Shown piece by piece: positions 56,494 through 64,000 of a stretch of 64,000 nucleotides of DNA (its first letter is position 1; the number at the start of each line of letters is the position of its first letter). The position numbers and the translations under genes were made by a program. The DNA is taken from contig CAWFMO010000001.1 in the NCBI GenBank assembly GCA_963817065.1, positions 1,798,001-1,862,000 on the forward strand, read 5' to 3'. Source of the DNA: CAWFMO01 sp963817065. Its GTDB lineage: Bacteria > Actinomycetota > Thermoleophilia > Solirubrobacterales > 70-9. The notes under the pieces were generated by a model. It was not told where the DNA came from, made no database searches, and saw nothing but the letters and a program-made list of their open reading frames with translations.

Positions 56494-57433
56494 CACGCTC
56501 GGAGTGCTCCCCGTATGCGGCGACGATTCGCTGCACGAGCTTGTGGCGGACGACGTCCTCGCCGCCGAAGCGGATGAAGTTGATGTCCTGGACCTGGTCG
56601 AGGATCTCGGAGACCTCGATCAGCCCCGAGCGCTGGTCGCGCGGAAGGTCGATCTGGGTGATGTCGCCGGTCACCACCATCCGCGATCCGAAGCCGAGCC
56701 GGGTCAGGAACATCTTCATCTGCTCGGGGCTCGTGTTCTGGGCCTCGTCGAGGATCACGAACGAGTTGTCCAGGGTGCGGCCCCGCATGAATGCCAGCGG
56801 CGCGACCTCGATGATCCCGCTGTCGAAGTAGGTGTTGACCTTCTCGGGTTCGAGCATGTTGAAGAGGGCGTCGAACAGCGGCCGCAGGTAAGGATCGACC
56901 TTGGCCTGGATGTCGCCCGGTAGGAAGCCGAGGCGCTCGCCGGCCTCGACCGCGGGGCGGGTGAGGATTATCCGCGTGACCTGGTTCGAGCTCAGCGCCG
57001 CGGCCGCCATCGCGACCGCGAGGAAGGTCTTGCCCGTTCCAGCCGGCCCGATCCCGAACGTGACGGTGTGGTCGCGGATGCTGTCGACGTAGCGCTTCTG
57101 GTTGATCGTCTTCGGCGCGACGCGCGCGTTGCGGTGCTGCCAGACGACGTCCTCGAGGATCTCGGCCGGGCTCTCGTGGGCGTCGAGGGCTCCGGTCACG
57201 GCCTCGATCGTCCCCGGCGCGATCTGGTGGCCCTGCTCGATCAGCTCGACGAGCTCGGAGACCACCGTCTCGGCGGTCCGAACCTCGCCGGCGCTGCCGT
57301 CGAGGGTGAGGACGTTGCCGCGCAGATGGACGTCGGCTTCGAGGTGTCCCTCGAGCGCCTTCAGCACCGCGTCCTCGGAGCCGGCGAGCTCGGCCGCCAC
57401 GGCGTTGTCGATCTCGAGCTGCCTACGCGCCAA
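56477..57433 (-). CDS. PhoH-like ATPase
   Basis: A 318-residue cytosolic P-loop ATPase related to superfamily I helicases, usually found with ybeY and thought to act on RNA. The nucleotide loop is GPAGTGKTFLAVAMAA; LTRPAVEAGERLGFLPGD, FVILDEAQNTSPEQMKMFLTR (Walker B) and VVTGDITQIDLP follow. An N-terminal KH-like region occupies the first 100 residues. TTG start inside the last codons of yqeY. The exact biochemical role of this family is not settled. Confidence 0.93.
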   Translation of the reverse strand: MARRQLEIDNAVAAELAGSEDAVLKALEGHLEADVHLRGNVLTLDGSAGEVRTAETVVSELVELIEQGHQIAPGTIEAVTGALDAHESPAEILEDVVWQHRNARVAPKTINQKRYVDSIRDHTVTFGIGPAGTGKTFLAVAMAAAALSSNQVTRIILTRPAVEAGERLGFLPGDIQAKVDPYLRPLFDALFNMLEPEKVNTYFDSGIIEVAPLAFMRGRTLDNSFVILDEAQNTSPEQMKMFLTRLGFGSRMVVTGDITQIDLPRDQRSGLIEVSEILDQVQDINFIRFGGEDVVRHKLVQRIVAAYGEHSERDDRPG

Positions 57434-57860
57434 GTCGTTCGCGCACCGCTTGTGAAACCCGCTTGCCGTCGGCTCGGCCCGCGACCTTCGGCATCAGCGC
57501 CTTCATCACGTTGCCCATGTCCTTCTGCTCGTTGGCGCCGCTCTCCTCGACCGCCGATGCGACGAGCTCGTTGAGCTCGTCGTCCGAGAGCTGCTCGGGG
57601 AGATAGTCCTCGATCAGCTTCGCCTCGGCCTCCTCGGCGGCGGCGGCGTCCTCGCGGTCGCCCTTGCGGAGCTGCTCGGCGGCCTCGAGCCGGCGCTTGC
57701 GCTCGCCCTGGAGCACGGCGACCTCGTCGGCCTCGCCCTCCTTCGCGGCGTTCTGGAGCGCGTTGGCGAGCATCCGCAGCTGCCCGACCGCATCCTTCTC
57801 GCCGGCCTTCATCGCGGTCTTGACGTCCGCCTGGACGCGCTCGAGTATCGACTCGCTCAT
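57423..57860 (-). CDS. GatB/YqeY domain protein
   Basis: A 145-residue helical protein of the YqeY family, related to the tail of the GatB amidotransferase subunit, with unclear function. The N-terminal helix bundle shows MKAGEKDAVGQLRMLANAL and ERKRRLEAAEQLRKGDR, and the C-terminal GatB-like part shows IEDYLPEQLSDDELNELV and MGNVMKALMPKVAGRADGK. TACTCT lies 7 bases before the ATG. Its end overlaps the phoH start, so yqeY-phoH-ybeY-era form one transcript. Confidence 0.92.
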   Translation of the reverse strand: MSESILERVQADVKTAMKAGEKDAVGQLRMLANALQNAAKEGEADEVAVLQGERKRRLEAAEQLRKGDREDAAAAEEAEAKLIEDYLPEQLSDDELNELVASAVEESGANEQKDMGNVMKALMPKVAGRADGKRVSQAVRERLGA

Positions 57861-57867
57861 CGCCTTA

Positions 57868-57873
57868 AGAGTA
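57868..57873 (-). promoter_or_regulatory. -10 box of yqeY-phoH-ybeY-era (leaderless)
   Basis: TACTCT on the minus strand lies 7 bases before the yqeY ATG. Confidence 0.4.
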
Positions 57874-57886
57874 CGCAGCGGCCCAG

Positions 57887-58708
57887 TCAGGCGATGTCGA
57901 CGTGCTCGACCTCGCCGAGCGGCATCTGCAGGAACCTCGTCCCCAGCTCGCGGAAGCTCTCGACGTCCGCGGTGCAGAGAAAGCGGTAGGCGCCCTCGCC
58001 CTCCCGCGTCTGCGCCAATCCGCCGCGATTGAGAATCCGCTGAACCGCCGCCGCGACGGCGTGCCCGCCGGCGACCAGGCGGATGTCGCGGCCGAGGATC
58101 CGCTGCAGCATCGGCGCGACGAGCGGATAATGGGTGCAACCGAGGATCAGCGTGTCGACGTCGGCCTCGTGCAGCGGCTTGCAGTAGGCCCGGGCCATCG
58201 TCATCACCTTGTCGTCGAACGGCGACCCGTCCTGGATGAACGGGGCGAGATCCGGCGCCTCGACCTCGGTCACGTCGAGGGTCCGGCCCTGGAGCTCGAG
58301 CGCCTGCCTGTAAGCCCCGCTCTCGACCGTGTTCGGCGTCGCGAGGACGCCGACCCGGCCGTTGGCGGTGATCGCCGCGGCGATCTCGGCCTGCGGCTCG
58401 ACCACCGGCACGACCTCGACCCCGCGCTCGGAGGCGACCTCGCGCGCCACCTCCTGGCCGATCGAGGTCGCGGTGTTGCAGGCGATCACCAGGAGCTTCG
58501 CGCCGCGGTCGAGCAGCAGCTCGGCGATCTCCCGGATCCGCGCCCGGAGCTCGTCGGGGTCCTTCACCCCGTAGGGGAAGTACGCCGTGTCGCCGAGGTA
58601 GACGAAGTCCTCCTCGGGCAGCGAGACGAGGCACTCGTGGAGCACGGTCAGGCCGCCGACGCCGGAATCGAAGACGGCGATCGGGAGCTCGCGCCGGTCG
58701 TCAGCCAC
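57887..58708 (-). CDS. murI: Glutamate racemase
   Basis: Makes D-glutamate for peptidoglycan. The 273-residue protein has the acid/base pair of cysteines in VIACNTATS and LILGCTHYPL, the substrate aspartate-serine in FDSGVGGLTVL, and LGDTAYFPYGVKD and ATPNTVESG. GTG start. It lies upstream of yqeY on the same strand but yqeY seems to have its own promoter. Length is normal. The C-terminal 20 residues are divergent. Confidence 0.94.
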   Translation of the reverse strand: MADDRRELPIAVFDSGVGGLTVLHECLVSLPEEDFVYLGDTAYFPYGVKDPDELRARIREIAELLLDRGAKLLVIACNTATSIGQEVAREVASERGVEVVPVVEPQAEIAAAITANGRVGVLATPNTVESGAYRQALELQGRTLDVTEVEAPDLAPFIQDGSPFDDKVMTMARAYCKPLHEADVDTLILGCTHYPLVAPMLQRILGRDIRLVAGGHAVAAAVQRILNRGGLAQTREGEGAYRFLCTADVESFRELGTRFLQMPLGEVEHVDIA

Positions 58709-58731
58709 CTATCTGCGAACCCCGGAAGCGA

Positions 58732-59136
58732 TCAGGAAACCACCGCGGTCACGTCGAGCTCGACCAGAAAGCCCTCCTGGAAGATCTTCGAGACAGAGAC
58801 CAGGGTGACCGGGGCGAGGGCCGCGCTTCCGAGCCGCTCGGCCGCTCGCATGAAACCCGCCGTGAGCTGCTCGAGCTTGGATTCGTCCCAGTCGACCACG
58901 TAGATGACGGTCTTCGCCACATCGGCGAACGTCGCGCCCGCCGCCTCGAGACACGCGGCGACGTTGACCACCGCCTGCTCGGTCTGCTTGGCGAGGTCGT
59001 CCGGCCCGACGATGTTCCCCTCTTCGTCCTGGGAGACCTGGCCGGCGAGAAAGACGAGCTTCGTTCCCTCGGCGATGCCCACGTGGGTGAATCCCGCGGG
59101 CTCCGGCAACGTCTCCACGTTCAGCGTCTTGACCAT
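58732..59136 (-). CDS. RidA family (imine/enamine deaminase) protein
   Basis: A 134-residue trimeric RidA/YjgF-type protein that removes reactive imines made by PLP enzymes, or acts in a related catabolic step. GFTHVGIAEGTKLVFLAGQVSQDEEGN and TEQAVVNVAACLEAAGATFADV match the family. The usual catalytic arginine near the end lies in a region here reading SAALAPVTLVSVSKIF, so the arginine of canonical RidA is not evident; it may belong to a non-canonical subgroup. AAAGGAG lies 7 bases before the ATG. Confidence 0.85.
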   Translation of the reverse strand: MVKTLNVETLPEPAGFTHVGIAEGTKLVFLAGQVSQDEEGNIVGPDDLAKQTEQAVVNVAACLEAAGATFADVAKTVIYVVDWDESKLEQLTAGFMRAAERLGSAALAPVTLVSVSKIFQEGFLVELDVTAVVS

Positions 59137-59179
59137 TCGTTCACTCCTTTGTGGTTTCGCCCGTGCGGGCGCGCCGACC

Positions 59180-60049
59180 CTACTCCGCCCGCTCGAGCAG
59201 CAGGGCTCCCCACTCCCCGCCGACCCGCCGGCTGCGCTCGGAGTAGCCGCCCTCGCTCATGACCATGGCGATCGTGTCGACCTCCGGGGCGAGCATCCCC
59301 GAGCAGACCAGGGTCGATGGCGTCTCGGCGGTGCCGGGATCGAGCCGGGGGGCGATGTCGACGAGGACGGGCGAGGTCAGGTTGGCGATCGCGAGCGGGG
59401 CAGTCGGCGGCGGGTCCTGGCGCAAATTCACCCGCGAGAGCGCGAGCTCGACCCCGTTCGCCTCCGCGTTTGCACGCGCGGCCTCGAGCGCCGCGAGCTC
59501 GTGATCGACGCCGCTGACCGGGCCCCAGCCGAGCTTCGCGGCGATGATCGCGAGCACGCCCGAGCCGGTGCCCCAGTCGGCGGCCGGGCCGGAGGCGCGG
59601 CCCTCGGCGGCCAGTTCGAGCAGGAGCTCGACGCAGAGCCGGGTGGTCGGATGGGCACCGGTGCCGAAGGCCTGGCCGGGGTCGACGACGACGTCGATCG
59701 TGTCGTCGCTCGAGGGCGGCTCCCACGAGGGCCGGATCCGCACCCGCTCGCCGATCAGGACCGGCTTGTGGAAGTCGATCCAGCGCTCGGCCCAGTCGTC
59801 GGGGACCTCGGTGCTGCTGACCTGGATCTTCGAGCGGTCGCGCTGTTCGCCGCTCGGCCCCGGGGCGGCGTCGAGGACCGTCGCCTCGAGCGGGCCGAGA
59901 TCCGGAACCTCTCCCGGGACGCCGTAGATCGCGTACTCGACGTAGCCGTCGCCCTCGTCCTCCTCGACCCCGCCCGGCGCCAGCGTCAGCAGCTCGGCGA
60001 GCACCGCTTCGGCGAGTTCGGGGCGACAGCGGACCGCGAGCCGGATCAC
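59180..60049 (-). CDS. prmA: Ribosomal protein L11 methyltransferase-like protein
   Basis: Probably trimethylates ribosomal protein L11 using S-adenosylmethionine. The 289-residue protein has an N-terminal substrate domain (residues 1-90), then WAERWIDFHKPVLIGERVRIRPSW, the SAM site DPGQAFGTGAHPTTRLCVELL and DWGTGSGVLAIIAAKLGW, and the active loop IANLTSPVLVDIAP (NL replaces the NI of E. coli). GTG start 13 bases after dnaJ. It is commonly found with dnaJ and hrcA in actinobacteria and firmicutes. Confidence 0.88.
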   Translation of the reverse strand: MIRLAVRCRPELAEAVLAELLTLAPGGVEEDEGDGYVEYAIYGVPGEVPDLGPLEATVLDAAPGPSGEQRDRSKIQVSSTEVPDDWAERWIDFHKPVLIGERVRIRPSWEPPSSDDTIDVVVDPGQAFGTGAHPTTRLCVELLLELAAEGRASGPAADWGTGSGVLAIIAAKLGWGPVSGVDHELAALEAARANAEANGVELALSRVNLRQDPPPTAPLAIANLTSPVLVDIAPRLDPGTAETPSTLVCSGMLAPEVDTIAMVMSEGGYSERSRRVGGEWGALLLERAE

Positions 60050-60062
60050 CGGAGGAAGAGCG

Positions 60063-61130
60063 TCACGATCCGAGCTCGTCGCGGAGCTGCTCGGCGATCT
60101 GGCGCTGCTTGCGGCTCAGCTTCTTCGGGACCACGAGCTCGAAGACGACGTGCAGGTCTCCGCGCCGCGAGCCGCCGAGCGCCGGCAGTCCCTCGCCGCG
60201 GATCCGCACCGAGTCGCCGTGCTGGGTACCCGCTGGGACGTCGACGGTGATCGCGCCTTCGATCGTCTCGACCTCGACCTCGTCGCCGAGCATCGCCGCG
60301 GTCGCCGGGACCTCGATCCCGCTGATCAGGTCGCTGCCCTGGCGCTGGAAGCGCGGGTCGTCGCCGACCCGGACCTCGACGTAGAGGTCGCCCGCCCCGG
60401 CGCCGGCCTCACCGGCGTGCCCGGCGCCCGCGATCCGGATTCGCTGGCCGTCGGCGATCCCGGGCGGGACCTCGACCTCCCAGGTTCGCCGGCCGTTGAC
60501 CCGGCCGAGCCCGGAGCACTCGGCGCACGGCGACTCGGGGATCTTGCCGGCGCCGGCGCAGGCGTCGCAGGGGGCCGCGTGGACGACCTGGCCGAAGATG
60601 CTGCGGCTGACCTGGCGCAGCTGCCCGGCGCCGTCGCAGCGCTCGCAGGTGACGATCGGGGTTCCCGGCTCGGCGCCGTTGCCCTTGCACGCCTCGCAGG
60701 TCTGGATCGCGTCGAAGGCGACGTCGCGGCTGACGCCGGTCAGGACCTCGGCGAGGCTGACCTCGACTGCGGCCCCGATGTCGGCGCCGGCGACCGGGCC
60801 CTGGCGGCCGAAGGCGTCGCCGAACGCGCCGCCGCCGCCGAAGAAGGCCTGGAAGATGTCCTCGACGCTGCCCGTCGCGTGGGGCGAGAACCCGCCCGAG
60901 CGCAGGCCCTCGTGGCCGTAGCGGTCGTAGGTGCGGCGGCGGTCGGGGTCGGAGAGCACCTCGTAGGCCTCGGCGCACTCCTTGAACGCCTCCTCTGCGT
61001 CGGGGTTCCCGTTGACGTCGGGGTGCAGCTCGCGGGCGCGGAGCTTGAACGCCTTCTTGATCTCGACCTCGCTCGCGCGCCGCTCGACGCCGAGCACCTC
61101 GTAGTAGTCGCGGGGGACCGCGGTCGCCAT
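60063..61130 (-). CDS. dnaJ: Chaperone protein DnaJ
   Basis: Hsp40 co-chaperone that stimulates DnaK. The 355-residue protein has a J domain (residues 6-70) with HPD in RELHPDVNG, a short Gly/Phe region (SGGFSPHATGS, FGGGGAFGDAFG), four zinc repeats (CEACKGNG, CERCDGAG, CDACAGAG, CAECSGLG) and C-terminal beta domains with VPPGIADGQRIRI and VPAGTQHGDSVRIRG. The J region is somewhat shorter than E. coli DnaJ. A ribosome site (TAGGAG) precedes the ATG, 12 bases after the hrcA stop. dnaK and grpE are not in the window. Confidence 0.95.
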   Translation of the reverse strand: MATAVPRDYYEVLGVERRASEVEIKKAFKLRARELHPDVNGNPDAEEAFKECAEAYEVLSDPDRRRTYDRYGHEGLRSGGFSPHATGSVEDIFQAFFGGGGAFGDAFGRQGPVAGADIGAAVEVSLAEVLTGVSRDVAFDAIQTCEACKGNGAEPGTPIVTCERCDGAGQLRQVSRSIFGQVVHAAPCDACAGAGKIPESPCAECSGLGRVNGRRTWEVEVPPGIADGQRIRIAGAGHAGEAGAGAGDLYVEVRVGDDPRFQRQGSDLISGIEVPATAAMLGDEVEVETIEGAITVDVPAGTQHGDSVRIRGEGLPALGGSRRGDLHVVFELVVPKKLSRKQRQIAEQLRDELGS

Positions 61131-61142
61131 GCCGTCGCGCTC

Positions 61143-62168
61143 CTATTCCTCGTAGACGGTCTCGAAGAAGCGCGAGAGCTCGGTCGCCGCCTCGCGGACC
61201 GAGGAGATCGCGGTCGCATAGTCCATCCGCAGCGGGCCCATGACGCCGACCGAGCCGAGGTTGCGGTGGGCGACGCCGTAGTTGGCGCCGACCATGCTCA
61301 CCCCGCGCAGCTCCGGGCGCGGGTTCTCGTGGCCGATCCAGCTGAACACCGAGTGCTCGTCGAGCGCCGAGCGCATCACCTCGAGCAGGTTGACGCGGCG
61401 CTCGAGCGCCTCGAGCAGCTGCTCGGCGCGCGGGATATCCGCCGAATGGTCATCGGAGAGCAGCCGCGCGGCGCCGTCGAGGTAGAGGACGTGGTCGGCC
61501 GACTCGTCGGGGTCGCGCAGCCCGGGTGCCAGCTCGGCGAGGAACGTCTTCTCCTTGGCGCTGAGCGTCGGCTCGGCGAGCCGGCCGCCGATCATCCGCG
61601 CCCCGATCCCGAGCCCCGAGAGCCGTTCGCTGAGGTAGCTCGAGGCCCACTCGGCGAGCCCGGTGTCGACCGGCTCGGCGAACGTAAGGGTGCGCTTCGA
61701 CACCTCGCCGTTCGAGGCGATCACGATCACGGTCACGACCCGCGGCTGGGGCAACAGCACCTCGACCCGGTGGATCCGCGCCGACTCGATCGGCGGCGCC
61801 GTGACCACGGCGAGCAGGTCGTTGATCCTCGAGAGCTCGGTCGTCGTCTCACGGATCGCGTCCTCGACCTCGCTCCGCATCCGCGCCACCTCGGGCGCGA
61901 TCTGGGGCGCCCGCGCGGGCTTCTCGGCCGCGAGCAGCGAATCGACGTAGAGGCGGTAGCCGGAGTCGGTCGGAACGCGGCCGGCGGAGGTGTGCGGGTG
62001 GGTCAGGAAGCCGGCGTCCTCGAGCGCCGCGAGCTCGGCCCGCACGGTCGAGGGGCTGAAGCTGACCTCGGCGTGGCCCGCGACCGCGCGCGAACCGACC
62101 GGGCGGCCGGTGTCGAGGTGGGCGTCGATGACGATCCCGAGCACGCGCTGTTGGCGTTCGGTGAGCAC
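61143..62168 (-). CDS. hrcA: Heat-shock repressor HrcA
   Basis: Represses chaperone operons through CIRCE operators. The 341-residue protein has an N-terminal winged helix with TERQQRVLGIVIDAHLDTG, and SPSTVRAELAALEDAGFLTHPHTSAGRVPTDSGYR, the highly conserved HrcA signature, then a GAF-like domain and a dimer region. The GTG start has TAAAAT 7 bases upstream and no ribosome site. No CIRCE inverted repeat (TTAGCACTC type) is seen in front, so this copy does not seem to control its own transcription. Confidence 0.95.
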   Translation of the reverse strand: MLTERQQRVLGIVIDAHLDTGRPVGSRAVAGHAEVSFSPSTVRAELAALEDAGFLTHPHTSAGRVPTDSGYRLYVDSLLAAEKPARAPQIAPEVARMRSEVEDAIRETTTELSRINDLLAVVTAPPIESARIHRVEVLLPQPRVVTVIVIASNGEVSKRTLTFAEPVDTGLAEWASSYLSERLSGLGIGARMIGGRLAEPTLSAKEKTFLAELAPGLRDPDESADHVLYLDGAARLLSDDHSADIPRAEQLLEALERRVNLLEVMRSALDEHSVFSWIGHENPRPELRGVSMVGANYGVAHRNLGSVGVMGPLRMDYATAISSVREAATELSRFFETVYEE

Positions 62169-62175
62169 GACGGGG

Positions 62176-62181
62176 ATTTTA
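62176..62181 (-). promoter_or_regulatory. -10 box of hrcA-dnaJ (leaderless)
   Basis: TAAAAT on the minus strand lies 7 bases before the hrcA GTG, the strongest -10-like box in the window. Confidence 0.55.
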
Positions 62182-62221
62182 GGTGGGCGCCCGGCTCGGC
62201 CGGGAGCCCATGCGGCGTCGG

Positions 62222-62596
62222 CTAGCCGACCTGCAGCTCGGCCTCGGCGTTGCGGATGATCTGGTTGCCGTTCTGCTCGGCGACGGTGTCGACGACGACC
62301 TTGCCGCCGTCGGCCTCCTTGACCGTCCCGGTGACCGTGACCTCCTGCTGGGGGAAGCCCATGCCGCGGAACTGGACCTTGAGCCCCTTCAGGGCTCGGG
62401 GGTCGCCGCCGGCGGCGGCGTTGTTGGCGCGCGCGACCTGGGCCATAGTCCAGAGGCCGTGCAGGATGCAGCCGGGGAGGCCGGCCTGCTTGGCGAAGTC
62501 CTCGTCGATGTGGATCGGGTTGGGGTCGCCGGAGGCCTCGGCGTAGCGCTTGGTCAGGCCCTCGTCGGGGGTGACCTTGAGCTCGGGGATCGACAT
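62222..62596 (-). CDS. MaoC-like dehydratase, catalytic (HadB-like) subunit
   Basis: A 124-residue single hot-dog protein. The hydratase-2 motif is intact: YAEASGDPNPIHIDEDFA with the catalytic aspartate and histidine, followed by GLPGCILHGLWTMA. It resembles the HadB subunit of (3R)-hydroxyacyl-ACP dehydratases. The previous gene encodes the non-catalytic partner, so the two probably form a heterodimer for fatty-acid elongation or a related acyl dehydration. ATG start; a GTG lies directly before it. Gap of 21 bases between the genes. Confidence 0.85.
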   Translation of the reverse strand: MSIPELKVTPDEGLTKRYAEASGDPNPIHIDEDFAKQAGLPGCILHGLWTMAQVARANNAAAGGDPRALKGLKVQFRGMGFPQQEVTVTGTVKEADGGKVVVDTVAEQNGNQIIRNAEAELQVG

Positions 62597-62617
62597 CACC
62601 CTGTTTCAGATCGGCCA

Positions 62618-63058
62618 TCAGACACCCCTCACGATGTTGGTCCAGGTCGCGCGCACGACCTCGGCGCCGTCCTGGTTCTCGGACACGGTCTCGAAGACGT
62701 AGAAGCCCTTGCCGTCCTTCTCGTAGATCTCGTTGACCTTGGCGGTCGTCGTGATCTTGTCCCCGGCGACGACCGGCTCGCCCCACTCGAACTCCTGGCC
62801 GCCGTGGACCATCGCCGGGAAGTTGATCCCGACCTCGGGGTCGAGGATCGCCGGGCCCATCGCCGGGGCGCTGTAGACGACGGCGAACATCGGCGGCGCG
62901 ACGACGTCGCGGAAACCGGCGGCCTTGGCGGCCTCGGCGTCGCGGTAGACGTCGCTGTCCTCGCCGACCGCGTCGGCGTACTGGCGGATCCGGTCGGCCT
63001 CGATCTCGAATTCGACCGCGTCGTATTCCTTGCCCGCGGCTTTGGTATCGATTCCCAT
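62618..63058 (-). CDS. MaoC-like dehydratase, N-terminal (HadA-like) subunit
   Basis: A 146-residue hot-dog protein of the FAS1-like dehydratase group. YDAVEFEIEADRIRQYADAVGEDSDVY and VVAPPMFAVVY match the N-terminal half of type-2 hydratases, in which the catalytic Asp/His pair is absent, as it is here. It ends with QEFEWGEPVVAGDKITTTAKV. It lies immediately upstream of the catalytic subunit on the same strand, which supports a HadAB-type complex. ATG start; TAGTAT lies 9 bases upstream. Confidence 0.85.
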   Translation of the reverse strand: MGIDTKAAGKEYDAVEFEIEADRIRQYADAVGEDSDVYRDAEAAKAAGFRDVVAPPMFAVVYSAPAMGPAILDPEVGINFPAMVHGGQEFEWGEPVVAGDKITTTAKVNEIYEKDGKGFYVFETVSENQDGAEVVRATWTNIVRGV

Positions 63059-63079
63059 CGCGCGGGGATACTAAGCAAG

Positions 63080-63691
63080 ATGGCGGTACGCCTGACCTAC
63101 GAGGACTCGCGCGGGCACACGGCGCTCAAGCCGTGGGCGCTTCCGCTCGTCGTGGCAGCGATCTGCGTGCCGATCATCGTCGCCTTCGGGAGTAGCAGCC
63201 AAGGCGCCGGGCTCGGACTCGCCGTTGGCGCCCTGGCAGCGGTCGCGCTCGTCGTCTGGGCGGTGCGCAGCAAGCCGTTCGCGAAGCTCGAGGTCGCCGA
63301 GCACACCGACGGCGAGCGGCGGGTGCTCGTCCTCGCGGCCGAGGAGATCCACACCGCCGGGGCCCAGCGCGTGGCAGAGCTTTCGGCCGGCGCCGCCGAC
63401 GTGCGGATCCTCGTCCCCGCGCCGACCCGCGCGCTCGAGCGCTGGCTCTCGGCCGAGGACCGCGCCCGCGAGGCGGCCCAGGACACGCTCGCGCGCTCGG
63501 CCGGGGCGCTGACCGCGACCGGGCTGCGGGTCAGCGGGGCGGTCGGCGACAGCCACCCGCTCCAGGCGCTCGCCGACGAGCTCCGCTCCTACCCCGCCGA
63601 CGAGGTGATCGTTATCTCCGACGACCGCGCGCGGGTCGAGGACCTGCGCAACGACCTCGCGATCCCGCTCACCCGCGTGCCCTCGGGCTAG
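63080..63691 (+). CDS. Two-helix membrane protein with universal-stress-like cytosolic domain
   Basis: A 203-residue protein. Two adjacent membrane helices (about residues 20-38 and 43-62, ALPLVVAAICVPIIVAFG and GLAVGALAAVALVVWAV) are followed by a cytosolic alpha/beta domain with strands VLVLAAEEIH, VRILVPAP, GLRVSGAVGD and EVIVISDD, spaced like a Rossmann or UspA-like fold. No ATP-binding motif (GxxGxxG) is visible, so function is open. GATACT lies 7 bases before the ATG. The stop overlaps the convergent NTF2-like gene. Confidence 0.7.
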   Translation: MAVRLTYEDSRGHTALKPWALPLVVAAICVPIIVAFGSSSQGAGLGLAVGALAAVALVVWAVRSKPFAKLEVAEHTDGERRVLVLAAEEIHTAGAQRVAELSAGAADVRILVPAPTRALERWLSAEDRAREAAQDTLARSAGALTATGLRVSGAVGDSHPLQALADELRSYPADEVIVISDDRARVEDLRNDLAIPLTRVPSG

Positions 63692-64000
63692 CCGCCCTCG
63701 CGCTCGCGGGCGACGCGCTCGGCGTCCTCCCAGGACGGGTAGAGGTGGAGCGCGGTGAACTTCCCGGCGTCGCCGATCTCGACCATGAACGTGACCTCCA
63801 TCTCGACCGGGATCCCGCTGCCCCTGCCGACCGCCGACTGCTGGATCGCGGTCAGGACACAGCGCTCCCCGATCGGGCCCATGCGCAGCACCTCGACCTC
63901 GAACTCCTCCCAGGCCTCGAGCCACGCGCTGATCCACGTTACGAGGCCTTCGTGCCCGCTGAAGCTTCCCGAGTTCGCGAGGTCGGAGGACGCGAAGACC
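63688..64000 (-). CDS. NTF2-like/SnoaL-type protein (5'-partial)
   Basis: The C-terminal part, about 103 residues, of a cone-fold protein. The frame is open to the window edge: SSDLANSGSFSGHEGLVTWI, SAWLEAWEEFEVEVLRMGPI and a final sheet with VEMEVTFMVEIGDAGKFTALHLYPSW. The GxxG...F...W.AW pattern and the ending ALHLYPSWEDA are typical of nuclear-transport-factor-2-like proteins with SnoaL-like folds; enzymes and binding proteins both occur in the family. The start is outside the window. Confidence 0.75.
   Translation of the reverse strand, partial: VFASSDLANSGSFSGHEGLVTWISAWLEAWEEFEVEVLRMGPIGERCVLTAIQQSAVGRGSGIPVEMEVTFMVEIGDAGKFTALHLYPSWEDAERVAREREGG

Overview
The window is GC-rich chromosomal DNA (third codon positions almost all G or C) packed with house-keeping genes. 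Gene content and style suggest an actinobacterium, most likely of the class Thermoleophilia (Solirubrobacterales-like). The clues are frequent ATGA/GTGA/TTGA start-stop overlaps, many apparently leaderless genes, a pyrophosphate-type phosphofructokinase, an ACT-domain malic enzyme, an acid-tailed S1 protein, and secreted proteins with lysine/cysteine-rich tails. The class assignment is inference. I saw no tRNA, rRNA, insertion sequence, prophage or CRISPR array, and no stretch over 300 bases lacks a gene.

Layout. 1-2.2 kb: pantothenate operon panC-panD-panB. 2.2-5.7 kb: small membrane and envelope genes, a YjbQ protein, a hexapeptide acyltransferase and a ROK sugar kinase. 5.7-8.6 kb: uvrA. 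8.8-19.3 kb: a catabolic island with a FadR-type regulator, a sarcosine/dimethylglycine-dehydrogenase-like flavoprotein, a choline-kinase-like phosphotransferase, an amine permease, a glutamine-synthetase-like ligase, a gamma-glutamyl hydrolase, an aldehyde dehydrogenase and a short-chain dehydrogenase. This looks like a gamma-glutamylation route for an amino alcohol such as ethanolamine. 19.2-24.7 kb: a glutamine amidotransferase with no normal start codon, small secreted proteins, a reductase, uvrB and a DUF167 gene. 24.8-25.6 kb: a structured leader matching the c-di-AMP (ydaO-yuaA) riboswitch before a 29-residue membrane peptide, then a small SpoT/MESH1-like alarmone hydrolase. 25.6-35.8 kb: a glycine-rich beta-helix protein, a YHYH protein, a lytic transglycosylase, coaE, rpsA (frameshifted tail), a GGR-like flavoprotein, a membrane-tethered ECF sigma factor and exported or membrane proteins. 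35.8-44.4 kb: polA and malic enzyme from a compact divergent promoter, an epimerase, an extradiol dioxygenase, an esterase, a truncated binding protein and PPi-phosphofructokinase.

44.4-53.1 kb carries the whole tryptophan pathway on the minus strand, hisIE-trpE-trpG-(orf32)-trpD-trpC, then htrA, then trpF-trpB-trpA. 53.2-55.2 kb is a second beta-helix surface protein. 55.2-62.2 kb is a conserved block: era, ybeY, phoH, yqeY, murI, ridA, prmA, dnaJ, hrcA. The end holds a HadA/HadB-like dehydratase pair, a membrane protein and the edge of an NTF2-like gene.

The most noteworthy signals are the c-di-AMP riboswitch with its microprotein, a 34-bp palindromic repeat sitting in frame inside two unrelated enzymes, a 5-bp duplication that shifts the frame of the S1 tail, the Lys/Cys-rich tails of exported proteins, the amino-alcohol gamma-glutamylation cluster, and widespread leaderless starts with TANNNT boxes 6-7 nt before the start codon.
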